Source: Burkholderiaceae bacterium 26
GTDB taxonomy: Bacteria > Pseudomonadota > Gammaproteobacteria > Burkholderiales > Burkholderiaceae
Length of the DNA: 64,000 nucleotides
Assembly (NCBI GenBank): GCA_000955795.1
Contig: JYOB01000017.1
Coordinates: 280,928 to 344,927, forward strand
Reading direction: 5' to 3'
The notes below the pieces were generated by a model, which worked only from the letters and a program-made list of their open reading frames with translations, had not been told where the DNA came from and did not search any database. Shown one piece after another: positions 1 to 9,099 of this stretch. How positions within the stretch are numbered: the first letter of the stretch is position 1; every line of letters starts with the position of its first letter. Made by a program: the position numbers and the translations under genes.

Positions 1-582
1 CTGGCCGCCCAGCGACATCTTGCCGGCTTCAGAGTGGGGGGCTGCGGCGATGCGCTCAGCCGGTTCGCCGCGCTTGAGGTGCATCGGCGGCAGCACCGAC
101 TTGCCGGCGGCACGCGCTTCTTCAGGCGTCAGCAACGGGGGCAGGACTTCGTATTCGATATTGCCCAGACGCGCCGCGCGGCGCGCCGCATCGTGCGATG
201 TGGCCACCACGATGAACATCGGCTGGCCGATGAAGTGCACCGTGTCGGTCGCGAGGATCGGGTCGTCGTGGATGATCGGGCCGCAATCGTTCGTACCGGG
301 AATGTCGGCCGACGTGAACACCGCCACCACGCCGGGCGCGGCCTTCACGCGATCCAGATCCATGTTGACGATGCGCGCATGCGCCTGCGTGCTCATGCCG
401 AGCGCCGCGTGCAGCGTGCCGGCCAGTTCGGGAATGTCGTCGGTGTACGTGGCAGTGCCCGCAACATGCAGGTGCGCAGACTCATGCGGGCGCGACACGC
501 CCACCACAGCACCGCGCTGGCCAGGCATGGCCGCAGCAATATCGGCTTCAGCCAGCAGGAAGGCTTCGGTTTGCTTGTTCAT
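1..582 (-). CDS. xdhB: Xanthine dehydrogenase, molybdopterin-binding subunit (N-terminal part only)
   Basis: The gene runs off the left edge, so only about the first 194 residues are visible. The start is the ATG at 582, which begins MNKQTEAFLLAEADIAAAM. The visible part has the ald_Xan_dh_C-type N-terminal domain, with stretches such as ATYTDDIPELAGTLHAALG and GPIIHDDP, typical of bacterial XdhB. The subunit would carry the molybdenum cofactor and oxidise hypoxanthine and xanthine to urate in the cytoplasm. Its start lies only 4 bases after the xdhA stop on the same strand, so the two are one operon. An xdhC maturation gene may follow beyond the edge. Confidence 0.93.
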   Translation of the reverse strand, partial: MNKQTEAFLLAEADIAAAMPGQRGAVVGVSRPHESAHLHVAGTATYTDDIPELAGTLHAALGMSTQAHARIVNMDLDRVKAAPGVVAVFTSADIPGTNDCGPIIHDDPILATDTVHFIGQPMFIVVATSHDAARRAARLGNIEYEVLPPLLTPEEARAAGKSVLPPMHLKRGEPAERIAAAPHSEAGKMSLGGQ

Positions 583-586
583 GTTC

Positions 587-2113
587 TTACGCTGCTGTGA
601 GGGTATTCAATTCGACCGCGCGCACATTGATCTGTTCGGGCGCGAGCGGTGCATCGGTGCGGGTTTCCAGCCAGAAGCGGTACACCGTGTTGGCAGCCGA
701 TATGCGCCGGTAATTGTCAGTGGCGCGCATGTCGGTCAGCGGGGTGTAGTCGCGCGACATGGCTGCCATGGCAGCACGCACGGTCGCTTCATTCCAGGGC
801 TGGCCGACGATGGCGTTTTCCGTCTCCGTCGCGCGCTTGGACGTTGCCGCCATGCCGCCGTAGGCGATGCGTGCGCTGCGCACGCGGGTTTCGCCATCCT
901 GGTCGTCCAGCTCAATGGCCAGCGCCGCGCACACGGCAGAGATGTCTTCGTCAAAGCGCTTGGACAGTTTGTACGTGCGGAAGCGCAGAGCATCGCGGCC
1001 CTCACGCGCGGGGATGCGCAGGCCAGCAACGAATTCGCCCTCTTCCATCGCGTTCTTCTGATAGGCGAGGTAGAGGTCTTCGAGTGGCAGCTCGCGGCGG
1101 ACTTCGCCACGTTGCAGCACGACACGCGTGCCGATGGCGATGAGCGCAGGCGCGGAGTCACCAATCGGCGAGCCGTTTGCGACGTTGCCGCCCAGCGTGC
1201 CGGCATTGCGGATCGGCAACGAGGCAAAGCGCTTCCACAATTCCGTCACCTCAGGGTAGTCCGCAGCCAGGAATTCGTAGGCCTTTTCCAGCGAGACAGC
1301 GGCGCCAATCTCGATCCAGCCGTCGCGCTTTTCCAGTGCGTACAGGTCGGCTACCTGACCGATGTACAGGATGTCGCCCAGATCGCGGAACTGCTTGGTG
1401 ACCCACAAGCCGACGTCGGTGCTCCCGGCCAGGATGCGGATGTTCGGATGCGCGGCTTTTATGGCGGCAAAGGCCGATGCGGTGCGCGGTGCGTAGAAGC
1501 GCGATGCGTTTTCGGTGCCGACCGGCGCATAGCTGAAGGTGTCCTTACGTTGCAGCTTGCGCAACGTGTCGGCCAATTGCGTGCGATCGATGCCGGCCGG
1601 GGAGGGCAGCTCGAACACGCGTTCGCCGGCGTCGATGATCGGGCGGTAGCCAGTGCAGCGGCAGAGGTTGCCGGTGAGCGAATCGCAGATGGTTTGGCGG
1701 GAGGGGATGGGCGCCTGATTGCCGGTGTTCTCGTACAGGGCGTAGAGCGACATGACGAAGCCTGGCGTGCAGAAGCCGCACTGCGACCCGTGGCACTCCA
1801 CCATGGCCTCTTGCACCGGATGCAGCGTGCCATCCTTGCCGCGCACGTCTTCTACGGTGAACAGCGCCTTGCCGTCGAGCGTGGGCAGGAACTGGATACA
1901 CGCGTTGACGGCCTTCAGGTCGACGCTGCCGTCTTCCTGCAGTTCCCCGAGTACGACGGTACAAGCACCGCAATCGCCCTCGGCGCACCCTTCCTTGGTG
2001 CCTGTGCAGTGTGCGTCTTCACGCAGGTATTGAAGCACCGTCCGGGTGATCGGGGCGTCCGTGACGGTGCGCACCTGGCCGCGGTGGAAGAAGCGGATGG
2101 GCTGAGTCTCCAT
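587..2113 (-). CDS. xdhA: Xanthine dehydrogenase small subunit, two [2Fe-2S] clusters and FAD
   Basis: This 508-residue protein transfers electrons from the molybdenum subunit XdhB through two [2Fe-2S] clusters to FAD and NAD. The plant-type ferredoxin domain has Cys43, Cys48, Cys51 and Cys72; the second cluster domain has Cys112, Cys115, Cys151 and Cys153. The FAD domain follows from about residue 190, with ILAGSTDVGLWV and TLGGNVANGSPIGDS. An open frame continues upstream to 2629, but the family N-terminus METQPIRFFHRGQ fixes the start at the ATG at 2113. It is the first gene of xdhAB and is divergent from a LysR gene 213 bases away. Confidence 0.96.
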   Translation of the reverse strand: METQPIRFFHRGQVRTVTDAPITRTVLQYLREDAHCTGTKEGCAEGDCGACTVVLGELQEDGSVDLKAVNACIQFLPTLDGKALFTVEDVRGKDGTLHPVQEAMVECHGSQCGFCTPGFVMSLYALYENTGNQAPIPSRQTICDSLTGNLCRCTGYRPIIDAGERVFELPSPAGIDRTQLADTLRKLQRKDTFSYAPVGTENASRFYAPRTASAFAAIKAAHPNIRILAGSTDVGLWVTKQFRDLGDILYIGQVADLYALEKRDGWIEIGAAVSLEKAYEFLAADYPEVTELWKRFASLPIRNAGTLGGNVANGSPIGDSAPALIAIGTRVVLQRGEVRRELPLEDLYLAYQKNAMEEGEFVAGLRIPAREGRDALRFRTYKLSKRFDEDISAVCAALAIELDDQDGETRVRSARIAYGGMAATSKRATETENAIVGQPWNEATVRAAMAAMSRDYTPLTDMRATDNYRRISAANTVYRFWLETRTDAPLAPEQINVRAVELNTLTAA

Positions 2114-2285
2114 GGGGGTTCTACGCCTGTTTGTGTGTGTAACGGAACCATAGCACCGGGCCAGGAATGCAATATTTGGCCCATGTGATAACCCGCATCG
2201 GAAAGCCAAAATCCGGGGTATACCCGCCGGTAGCGGTCTGGCGGCGCGGCGTGCAGGTGACATACACTGACAGCGTCCCCAAGCA

Positions 2286-2298
2286 CTTCTTTTAGAAG
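2286..2298. promoter_or_regulatory. Short inverted repeat before the LysR gene
   Basis: CTTCT at 2286-2290 is the inverse of AGAAG at 2294-2298, with TTT between, 28 bases upstream of the LysR ATG. It lies in the 213-base divergent region shared with xdhA and could be part of a regulator site or a small RNA hairpin. The arms are short and chance is possible. Confidence 0.25.
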
Positions 2299-2326
2299 GG
2301 TCGGCGCAGCCGATACCCGCCTCCAG

Positions 2327-3274
2327 ATGCACGGCAAAGATCACCTCGATACCTACCTCCTGCGCGTTCTCTACACGCTGCTCACCGAGCAGAGCGTGAC
2401 GCGTACGGCGGTCAAGCTCGGCCAGTCGCAGCCGGCCATCAGCAACACGCTCAAGCGCCTGCGCGAGATCACCGGCGACGCAATCCTGGTGCGTGGCAAG
2501 AACGGCATGGTGCCGACCGAGCGCGGCCATGATTTGCTGGCGCTCGCGCAGCAAAGCCTGGAGGCGATGGAACGCATCGCTCGCCCATCGCAAGAATTCG
2601 ACCCCGGCAACACCACCCGCACGTTTCACCTCGGTGCGCCGGATTACCTTGATGCCTTTTTCCTGCCCAACATCGTCGAGCGTCTACGCAAGCAGGCGCC
2701 GCAGGCCAAGCTGGTGGTGCATCCGCTCAATGCGGGCGTCGATTACCTTGCCGCGCTGGAGCAGGGCGGCATGGACCTGGTGATCGGCAACTGGCTGTCA
2801 CCGCCCGAACATCTGCACATTTCGCCGTTGTTCGACGATGAAGTCGTCTGCATGTTGGGGGCGCAGCACCCGCTGGCGCGCAAGGGGATCTCGCTCAAGC
2901 ACTACGTGGAAATGCCACATCTAGCGCCCGCGCCGTATGCCGTCATGCAGCGCAGCATGATCGATCAGGCACTTGCGGAGCAGGGGCTGAAGCGGCAGAT
3001 CCAGGTGTCGCTGCCGTACTTCGGGCTGGTGCCGTATGTGCTGATGCGCACCGATCTGGTCTTCACCACCGGCCGCCAGTTCGCTGCGCACTGCGCCCAG
3101 TATTTGCCGATCCGGATCCTGCCGACGCCCATGGCGTTCCCGAAGATGCGCTTCTACCAGCTCTGGCATGAACGCAGCCATGCCGCGCCCGATGTGATGT
3201 GGCTGCGCCGCATGATCGGCGAGGTGGCGGCCGAGTTGCCGCAGCATTCGCAGTTGGAATCGGCGGTGGCCTGA
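2327..3274 (+). CDS. LysR-family transcriptional regulator, divergent from xdhAB
   Basis: A 315-residue LysR-type regulator. The N-terminal winged helix-turn-helix covers about residues 8-67 (SVTRTAVKLGQSQPAISNTL is the recognition region). A periplasmic-binding-like effector domain follows from about residue 95. Length is normal for the family. It is transcribed away from xdhAB across a 213-base gap, the classic layout for a LysR protein controlling its divergent neighbour, so regulation of xanthine dehydrogenase is likely but inferred. The effector is unknown; a purine or a catabolite would fit. Confidence 0.9.
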   Translation: MHGKDHLDTYLLRVLYTLLTEQSVTRTAVKLGQSQPAISNTLKRLREITGDAILVRGKNGMVPTERGHDLLALAQQSLEAMERIARPSQEFDPGNTTRTFHLGAPDYLDAFFLPNIVERLRKQAPQAKLVVHPLNAGVDYLAALEQGGMDLVIGNWLSPPEHLHISPLFDDEVVCMLGAQHPLARKGISLKHYVEMPHLAPAPYAVMQRSMIDQALAEQGLKRQIQVSLPYFGLVPYVLMRTDLVFTTGRQFAAHCAQYLPIRILPTPMAFPKMRFYQLWHERSHAAPDVMWLRRMIGEVAAELPQHSQLESAVA

Positions 3275-3314
3275 AGCTGCACCGCCGCTGCTCTGCCATG
3301 CCGCCGCGCGGGGG

Positions 3315-4163
3315 CTACTTTCCGCTTGCGACCGCCTTCCCATAGTCCGGGAAAAACACCTGTTCCCCGTTGACCTTGAAGCCGGCAATCACCTGCTGAC
3401 CCTCGGGTGACGTGATCCATTCGATCAGCCTGGTCGCATCGGTGTAGTTGACGCTGGGGTATTTCTTCGGGTTGACCGCGATGATGCCGTACGGATTGAA
3501 CATGCGCGGGTCTCCGGCCAGCACGATGTCGAGGCCCGTCTTGGCGCGGTAGGCGCCGTAGGTTGCGCGGTCCGAGAGCGTGTAGGCGTTCATCTGCGCG
3601 GCCATGTTCAGCACTTCACCCATCCCGAGCCCCGCGCTGACGTACCACGGCTTGCCCTTCGGATCGATGTTGGCTGTCTTCCAGTAAGCCTTTTCCATGA
3701 CGTCGGTGCCAGAGTTGTCGCCGCGCGAGATGAACTTGGCGCCGGCTTTTTCGCCCGCCGCGGCAATGGTCTCCATCCCCTGGACGACGTTTTTCTGCCC
3801 GCGTACGTGAGCCGGGTCTGCCTCGGGTCCGACGAGGATGAAGTCGTTGTACATCACGTCGCGGCGGTCGATGCCGCCGCCTGAGGCGACGAAGGCGTCT
3901 TCCAGTGGGCGGGCGTGAACGAGCACCACATCCACATCCCCCGATTCGCCCAGCTTGACCGCCTTGCCGGTGCCAACGGCAATCACCTGCACATGGATGC
4001 CAGTGGCCGCTTCAAACTTTGGTAACAGGACTTTCAGCAGCCCGGAATTTTCGGTGCTGGTGGTGGTGGCCATGCGGAGATCGCCAGCATATGCAGCGGT
4101 GGCGAGCGCGAGTGTCATGCAGATGACTGCAGACAGCCGAAGGGTTTGGGACAATCCGGGCAT
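3315..4163 (-). CDS. tupA: Tungstate/molybdate-type ABC transporter substrate-binding protein, no permease or ATPase beside it
   Basis: A 282-residue exported binding protein of the TupA/WtpA type. The start at ATG 4163 gives a signal peptide, MPGLSQTLRLSAVICMTLAL, ending near AYAGD. The mature start RMATTTSTENSGLL matches the oxyanion-contacting TTTST motif of TupA proteins, and GDNSGTDVMEKAYW and NPYGIIAVNPKKYP are also family-like. It should bind tungstate or molybdate in the periplasm. TupB and TupC are absent on both sides: the left neighbour is the convergent LysR gene and the right is a divergent regulator. It may work with a transporter encoded elsewhere. The anion specificity is inferred. 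Confidence 0.85.
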   Translation of the reverse strand: MPGLSQTLRLSAVICMTLALATAAYAGDLRMATTTSTENSGLLKVLLPKFEAATGIHVQVIAVGTGKAVKLGESGDVDVVLVHARPLEDAFVASGGGIDRRDVMYNDFILVGPEADPAHVRGQKNVVQGMETIAAAGEKAGAKFISRGDNSGTDVMEKAYWKTANIDPKGKPWYVSAGLGMGEVLNMAAQMNAYTLSDRATYGAYRAKTGLDIVLAGDPRMFNPYGIIAVNPKKYPSVNYTDATRLIEWITSPEGQQVIAGFKVNGEQVFFPDYGKAVASGK

Positions 4164-4321
4164 GTTGTGGGGGTAGCGGGAAGGCGTGGACGCTTTATGT
4201 CGGATACTGCATGATGGCAGCAACGTCGGGGGCGGTCAGCGGCCACGATATGCCCGCCCCGGGGATGAGCAGGATTGTTCTCCCGGGCCACGGCGGAAGT
4301 AAATAGGAAACCATAAACATA

Positions 4322-5422
4322 ATGACATTCCAGTTCGAAGTATTTCCGGTGGTGGGGCCGGACGACAACCCGCGCGCCAACGGCAAGGTGTTTCAGTTGC
4401 TGCGGGCGGTGCGCGAGACGGGGTCGCTGCACCGGGCGGCGAAGCAGGTGGGGCTGTCGTACCGGCACGCCTGGGGGGTGATGCGGTCGTGGGAAGAAAT
4501 GCTCGGCCGCTCGCTGCTCGACATGGAGCGTGGCCGGGGCGCCTCGCTCACGCTCTTTGGCGAGCGCATGTTGCGCGCCGAGATGCGGCTGCGTGAGCAG
4601 CTCGATCCGGCGCTGCACCAAGCCATGGGGCAGTTCCTCTCCGAGCTGGAAGATGCGTCCCAGTCACAGGCGCGCATCCGTTTCTCGGGCAGCCATGACC
4701 CGGCCGTGGAAGTGCTGGCTGAGACGTTCGCGCGGCAAAGCCACGGTGCCCACATCGATACCGTGTTTTGCAGCGCCGTTGAAGGGCTGATCTGCCTGCA
4801 GGAAAAGCAATGCGAGGTGGCCGGCTTCTATGTGGCACCGCAGCAGGGTGCGGGCTCGATCGCGCATCAGACGTTGCGCAAGTGGTTGCGCCCGACCGCC
4901 GTGCGCCTGATCGCCCTGGCCGATCGCGAGCAGGGGCTGATGATGTCGGCGGAATGGGCCGGGCGGGTGCAGTCATTGGGCGACCTGGCGCGTACCCAGG
5001 CGCGCTTCATCAACCGCCAGCGCAGTTCGGGCACGCGTTTGCTGTTCGATCAACTGCTGGTGGCAGCGGGGCTGTATCCCGACCAGATCCATGGGTATGA
5101 CGAGCAGGAGTTCTCCAGCGACAAGGTCGCCGTGGCCGTGCAGGAAGGACGAGCGGACGTCGGCTTCGGCCTGCGCCCGGGCGCCGAAGCCCATGGCCTG
5201 CACTTTGTGCCGCTGACGCGCGAAACGTATTACCTGGCGGTGCGCCGCAATGACGCGCTGTCGCCCTGGGTGCGCGAGCTGATCGAGCGCATCGGTCAGC
5301 CGGCCTTTCGCGAAGGACTGGGCCACCTCGCAGGCTACCGGCCGACCGAGCACGTTTCGCTGCTGACCGCAGAGCAGGCGCTGCCCTGGCATGCTGACGA
5401 GGCCCGCACGCTGGCCCGCTGA
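4322..5422 (+). CDS. ModE/LysR-like HTH regulator with fused periplasmic-binding-like domain
   Basis: A 366-residue regulator. The N-terminus has a LysR/ModE-type helix-turn-helix at about residues 20-85 (TGSLHRAAKQVGLSYRHAWG). The C-terminal part, about 120-330, is a PBP-like domain (PF12727 type) with GSHDPAVEVLAE and RQRSSGTRLLFDQLL. This architecture is known in oxyanion regulators of molybdate or tungstate uptake. The gene is divergent from tupA across 158 bases and probably controls it. The region just before the ATG carries ATAAACATAA-like A/T-rich sequence that could be an operator, but no clean palindrome was found. Confidence 0.82.
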   Translation: MTFQFEVFPVVGPDDNPRANGKVFQLLRAVRETGSLHRAAKQVGLSYRHAWGVMRSWEEMLGRSLLDMERGRGASLTLFGERMLRAEMRLREQLDPALHQAMGQFLSELEDASQSQARIRFSGSHDPAVEVLAETFARQSHGAHIDTVFCSAVEGLICLQEKQCEVAGFYVAPQQGAGSIAHQTLRKWLRPTAVRLIALADREQGLMMSAEWAGRVQSLGDLARTQARFINRQRSSGTRLLFDQLLVAAGLYPDQIHGYDEQEFSSDKVAVAVQEGRADVGFGLRPGAEAHGLHFVPLTRETYYLAVRRNDALSPWVRELIERIGQPAFREGLGHLAGYRPTEHVSLLTAEQALPWHADEARTLAR

Positions 5423-5478
5423 AGTCGTGCGAACATGACGGGGTTTGCGCGATCGAGCGCCCCGTCCATGTTCTGCCC

Positions 5479-8013
5479 ATGTCACGTTTTTCCGTCTGGA
5501 CCCAAGCCCTGCGCATGCTGCGCCGCGACTGGCGCGCCGGTGAACTGAACCTCCTGCTCGTCGCGCTGGTGTTGGCCGTAGCAGCGCTGGCGTCCGTCAG
5601 TTTCCTGGCCGACCGCATGCATGCGGGGCTGGAGCGCGACGCGCGTCAGCTGATCGGCGCGGATGTGCTGATTGTGTCCGACCAGCCGTTGCCGCCCGAC
5701 ATTGAGGCGCATGCGCGCGCGAGCGGCCTGCAAGTCACGCACACCGCCACCTTCCCCAGCATGGCGAGCACGTTGGCCAAGGGCGCCTCGGGCGAACCGG
5801 TATCGCAACTCGCCGCCATCAAGGCCGTCGACGTCGGCTACCCGCTGCGCGGCACCCTCAAGGTGAGCGATGACGGGCGCGATACCTTGGGCGCGCCCTT
5901 CCAGGGCATTCCTGCCGCAGGCACGGTGTGGGTGGACGCACCGCTGCTCGAAGCGCTCGGCATTCGCGTGGGCGATGCGATGCGCCTGGGCACGCGCACC
6001 TTCAAGATCGCTCACGTCATCACCCAGGAACTTGATCGCGGCGCCGGCTTCATGAATTTCGCCCCCCGGGTGATGCTGCCGATGTCGGATCTGGGTTCGA
6101 CGGGCCTCGTCACCTACGGCAGCCGGGTCACGTATCGCCTGCTGGTGGCTGGCCCCGATGCCGCTGCCAGCGCGTTCCGCACCTGGGCCGAGAACGAAGC
6201 GAAAACGCGCCAGCTGCGTGGCGTGCGCGTTGAATCGCTGCAGAACGGCCAGCCGCAGATGCGCGAAACGCTGGACCGCGCCGAGCGCTTCCTCTCGCTC
6301 GTCGCCTTGCTGGCCGCGATGATTGCCGCCGTGGCCATCACCATGGCCGCGCGCCGCTACACCGCGCGGCATACCGATGCGGTAGCCGTCATCAAGTGCC
6401 TGGGGCTCAAGCAGGGGCAGATTCTCGGCACGTTCGCGCTGGAGTTTTTGTTGATCGGCGTGCTGGGTTCGGCCGTGGGCGTGGCGCTGGGTTATGGCGC
6501 GCACTGGTTGTTGCTGGCGTCGCTCGGTGATCTGGTCACGGTGACATTGCCCGCGCCATCTGTCTGGCCCGCGGTCGTGGGCGTGACGGCGGGGCTGGTG
6601 CTGCTCATTGGTTTTGCCGTGCCGCCGTTGCTGAGCCTCGTGCGCGTCGCACCGCTGCGCGTGCTGCGGCGCGATGTGGCGGAGCGCGCCGTTGCCGCGT
6701 GGATTGGCTATGCGCTAGGAGCGGCAGCGTTCTTTGCGCTGCTTGTGGTGTCCGCGCGCGACGTGAAGCTTGGGGCGCTGACGGCCGCCGGGTTTGCCGG
6801 CGCCATCGTTGTGTTTGCGCTCCTGGCTGCCGGCGGATTGCGCGCGCTGGCGGTGTCGCTGGGACGTGGTCGTGCGCTCGGCGTGGGTTGGCGCTTTGCG
6901 CTGGCCGTACTGGAGCGCCGTCGTGGCGTAAGCGTGCTGCAAACCGTGGCGCTTGCCGTCGGGTTGATGGCGCTGCTGTTGCTTGCCATGACGCGCAATG
7001 ACCTGATCCGCTCGTGGCACAACGCCACCCCGGCCGATGCGCCCAACCGTTTCATCATCAATATCCAGCCCGATCAGGTGACGCCCGTGGCGCAAGCCCT
7101 GGCCCAGGCCGGCGTGGCCGACCCGAAGCTCTACCCCATGGTGCGCGGGCGCCTGACGCAGGTGAATGGCCAGGTGATCGACCGCCAGACCTATGCCGAA
7201 TCGCGCGCCCGCAACCTAGTCGAACGCGAATTCAACCTGTCGTACGCCACCGAGCCGCCGCCTGAAAATCGCATTGTTTCCGGCCAATGGTTCAGCGGGC
7301 AGAAGCCCGAGGCCTCGGTGGAAGAGGGCATCGCCAAGACGCTCAACCTGCACCTGGGTGACGTGCTGCGTTTCGACGTCGCGGGGCAGACGGTGGATGC
7401 GCCCATCACGTCATTGCGCAAGCTCGATTGGAGCTCGATGCGCGTGAATTTCTTCGTGATCCTGCCGCCCGTGGCGCTGCACGACATGCCGCAGACGTAT
7501 GTGACCGCATTCCGCATTCCCGCCGGCCAAGCTGATCTGCCGGCCAAGCTCGTGCGTGAGTTTCCGAACCTCACGGTCGTCGATACCGAACTGATCCTGC
7601 AGCAGGTGCAGGGCGTGCTGGATCAGGTCACGGCGGCGGTGGAATTCCTCTTCGTCTTCACGCTGGCGGCGGGTGTGTTGGTGCTGTATGCCGCGCTCTC
7701 CGGCTCGCGTGACGAGCGCTTGCGCGATGCCGGCGTGCTGCGCGCGCTTGGCGCCGGCTCCGCCGTGGTGCGCCAGACGCAGTATGCAGAAGTGCTGATC
7801 GTTGGCGGCCTGGCCGGGCTGATGGCCGGCGTGGGCGCAATCGCCATCGGCTGGGTGCTCTCGGCGCACGTGTTCGATTTTCCGTATCGTTTCAACCCGG
7901 CGATCCTGCCGGTGGGCATCGTGAGCGGCATGGCGTGCGCTTTCATCGGCGGCTGGCTAGGCTTGCGCGACGTGCTGCGTCGCCCGGCCATGGCAACGCT
8001 TCGTGACGCATGA
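5479..8013 (+). CDS. Large FtsX-family ABC transporter permease, YbbP-like, without its ATPase partner
   Basis: This 844-residue membrane protein has the YbbP layout. One N-terminal membrane segment (about 20-45) is followed by a MacB-like extracytoplasmic domain and an FtsX block of three segments (about 270-385). Further helices occur near 395-500, then a second periplasmic domain, and a C-terminal FtsX block (about 715-830) includes SGSRDERLRDAGVLRALGAG. Such permeases usually pair with a YbbA-type ATPase gene just upstream. Here the upstream gene is the ModE-like regulator and no ATPase is near. Export of a lipophilic or envelope substrate is likely; the substrate is unknown. Confidence 0.85.
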   Translation: MSRFSVWTQALRMLRRDWRAGELNLLLVALVLAVAALASVSFLADRMHAGLERDARQLIGADVLIVSDQPLPPDIEAHARASGLQVTHTATFPSMASTLAKGASGEPVSQLAAIKAVDVGYPLRGTLKVSDDGRDTLGAPFQGIPAAGTVWVDAPLLEALGIRVGDAMRLGTRTFKIAHVITQELDRGAGFMNFAPRVMLPMSDLGSTGLVTYGSRVTYRLLVAGPDAAASAFRTWAENEAKTRQLRGVRVESLQNGQPQMRETLDRAERFLSLVALLAAMIAAVAITMAARRYTARHTDAVAVIKCLGLKQGQILGTFALEFLLIGVLGSAVGVALGYGAHWLLLASLGDLVTVTLPAPSVWPAVVGVTAGLVLLIGFAVPPLLSLVRVAPLRVLRRDVAERAVAAWIGYALGAAAFFALLVVSARDVKLGALTAAGFAGAIVVFALLAAGGLRALAVSLGRGRALGVGWRFALAVLERRRGVSVLQTVALAVGLMALLLLAMTRNDLIRSWHNATPADAPNRFIINIQPDQVTPVAQALAQAGVADPKLYPMVRGRLTQVNGQVIDRQTYAESRARNLVEREFNLSYATEPPPENRIVSGQWFSGQKPEASVEEGIAKTLNLHLGDVLRFDVAGQTVDAPITSLRKLDWSSMRVNFFVILPPVALHDMPQTYVTAFRIPAGQADLPAKLVREFPNLTVVDTELILQQVQGVLDQVTAAVEFLFVFTLAAGVLVLYAALSGSRDERLRDAGVLRALGAGSAVVRQTQYAEVLIVGGLAGLMAGVGAIAIGWVLSAHVFDFPYRFNPAILPVGIVSGMACAFIGGWLGLRDVLRRPAMATLRDA

Positions 8014-8047
8014 CGACGCCCGAATTTTTTGATGTGACTGACGCTGT

Positions 8048-8452
8048 ATGACTGACGCAACTTCCGGCCAGGAACCCCTGGCGTTTGACCTCATTGGCGG
8101 CGAAGCGCGTGTGCGCGAACTCGTTGACCGCTTCTACGACCTGATGGATCTGGAGCCCGAGTTCGCCGTGCTGCGCTCGCTGCACCCGCAAAGCCTGGAT
8201 GGATCGCGCGACAAGCTGTTCTGGTTCCTGTGCGGCTGGCTGGGCGGCCCAAATCATTTCATCGAGCGCTTTGGCCATCCGCGCTTGCGCGCGCGCCATC
8301 TGCCGTTCGAGATCGGCACGCAGGAGCGTGATCAGTGGATGCGCTGCATGGCACTCGCCATGCAAGACATCGGCTTGGACGAAGCCCTGCAGATGCGACT
8401 GATGCAGGCGTTCTGGCAGACCGCCGACTGGATGCGGAACGTGCAGCGTTAA
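8048..8452 (+). CDS. Group II truncated haemoglobin
   Basis: A 134-residue truncated globin of the YjbI/trHbO type. Visible landmarks are the B-helix Tyr in LVDRFYDLMD, the glycine-rich GWLGGPNHF segment, the probable proximal His in HPRLRARHLPFEI, and the Trp of DQWMRCMALAM at the group II G8 position. It should bind haem and act in oxygen or nitric oxide chemistry in the cytoplasm. It starts 34 bases after the YbbP-like gene and is followed by a DUF924 gene, a pairing I recall as common in betaproteobacteria. Confidence 0.9.
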   Translation: MTDATSGQEPLAFDLIGGEARVRELVDRFYDLMDLEPEFAVLRSLHPQSLDGSRDKLFWFLCGWLGGPNHFIERFGHPRLRARHLPFEIGTQERDQWMRCMALAMQDIGLDEALQMRLMQAFWQTADWMRNVQR

Positions 8453-8501
8453 GGTGCCGCGCTAGAGCGCACCGTACAAAAACAGATTCAAGGAGACCCC
8501 G

Positions 8502-9080
8502 ATGATCGGTTTGCCCACCGCCGACGATGTGCTCGCGTTCTGGTTCGGCAACGCGCCGCTGGTTGACGCACGGCCGGAATGGTTCACCAAATCCGACGCG
8601 TTCGATGCAGAGATCCGCGCGCGCTTCTTGCCGGTGTGGGAAGCGCTTTCCACGGGCGACGCCGACACCTGGATGGATACGCCGCTTGAAGCCATCGCGC
8701 GCATCGTCGTGCTCGACCAGTTTCCGCGCAACATGTTTCGCGGCAGTGCTCGCGCGTTTGCCAGCGACGCGGCTGCGCTGTACACCGCGCAGATCGTCGT
8801 GGCCGCAGGATGGGATGCGCAACTGCCGACGCGCCATCACCGCATGTTCTGCTACCTGCCGTTCGAACACAGCGAGTTGATGTCTGCGCAGGATGAATCG
8901 ATTCGTCTTTACACGCGCCTGCGCGATCAGGAAGGTGACGCGGACTCGCTCATCTGGGCGGAGAAACACCGCGAGATCGTGGCGCGCTTCGGGCGTTTTC
9001 CACATCGCAACGAAGCCCTCGGGCGCGTTTCCACACCCGAGGAAGTTGCGTTTCTGACCCAGCCAGGGTCGTCGTTTTAG
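8502..9080 (+). CDS. DUF924 family protein
   Basis: A 192-residue cytoplasmic protein of the DUF924 family, recognised by VLAFWFG near the N-terminus, the central LDQFPRNMFRG, and MFCYLPFEHSE. The family is all-helical and TPR-like, with no proven function. The gene follows the truncated haemoglobin by 49 bases with an AGGAG ribosome-binding site at about 8491. It ends tail to tail with the lysE-type gene on the other strand. Start and length match the family. Confidence 0.88.
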   Translation: MIGLPTADDVLAFWFGNAPLVDARPEWFTKSDAFDAEIRARFLPVWEALSTGDADTWMDTPLEAIARIVVLDQFPRNMFRGSARAFASDAAALYTAQIVVAAGWDAQLPTRHHRMFCYLPFEHSELMSAQDESIRLYTRLRDQEGDADSLIWAEKHREIVARFGRFPHRNEALGRVSTPEEVAFLTQPGSSF

Positions 9081-9099
9081 GCCAACGGCGCCTTTCCGC

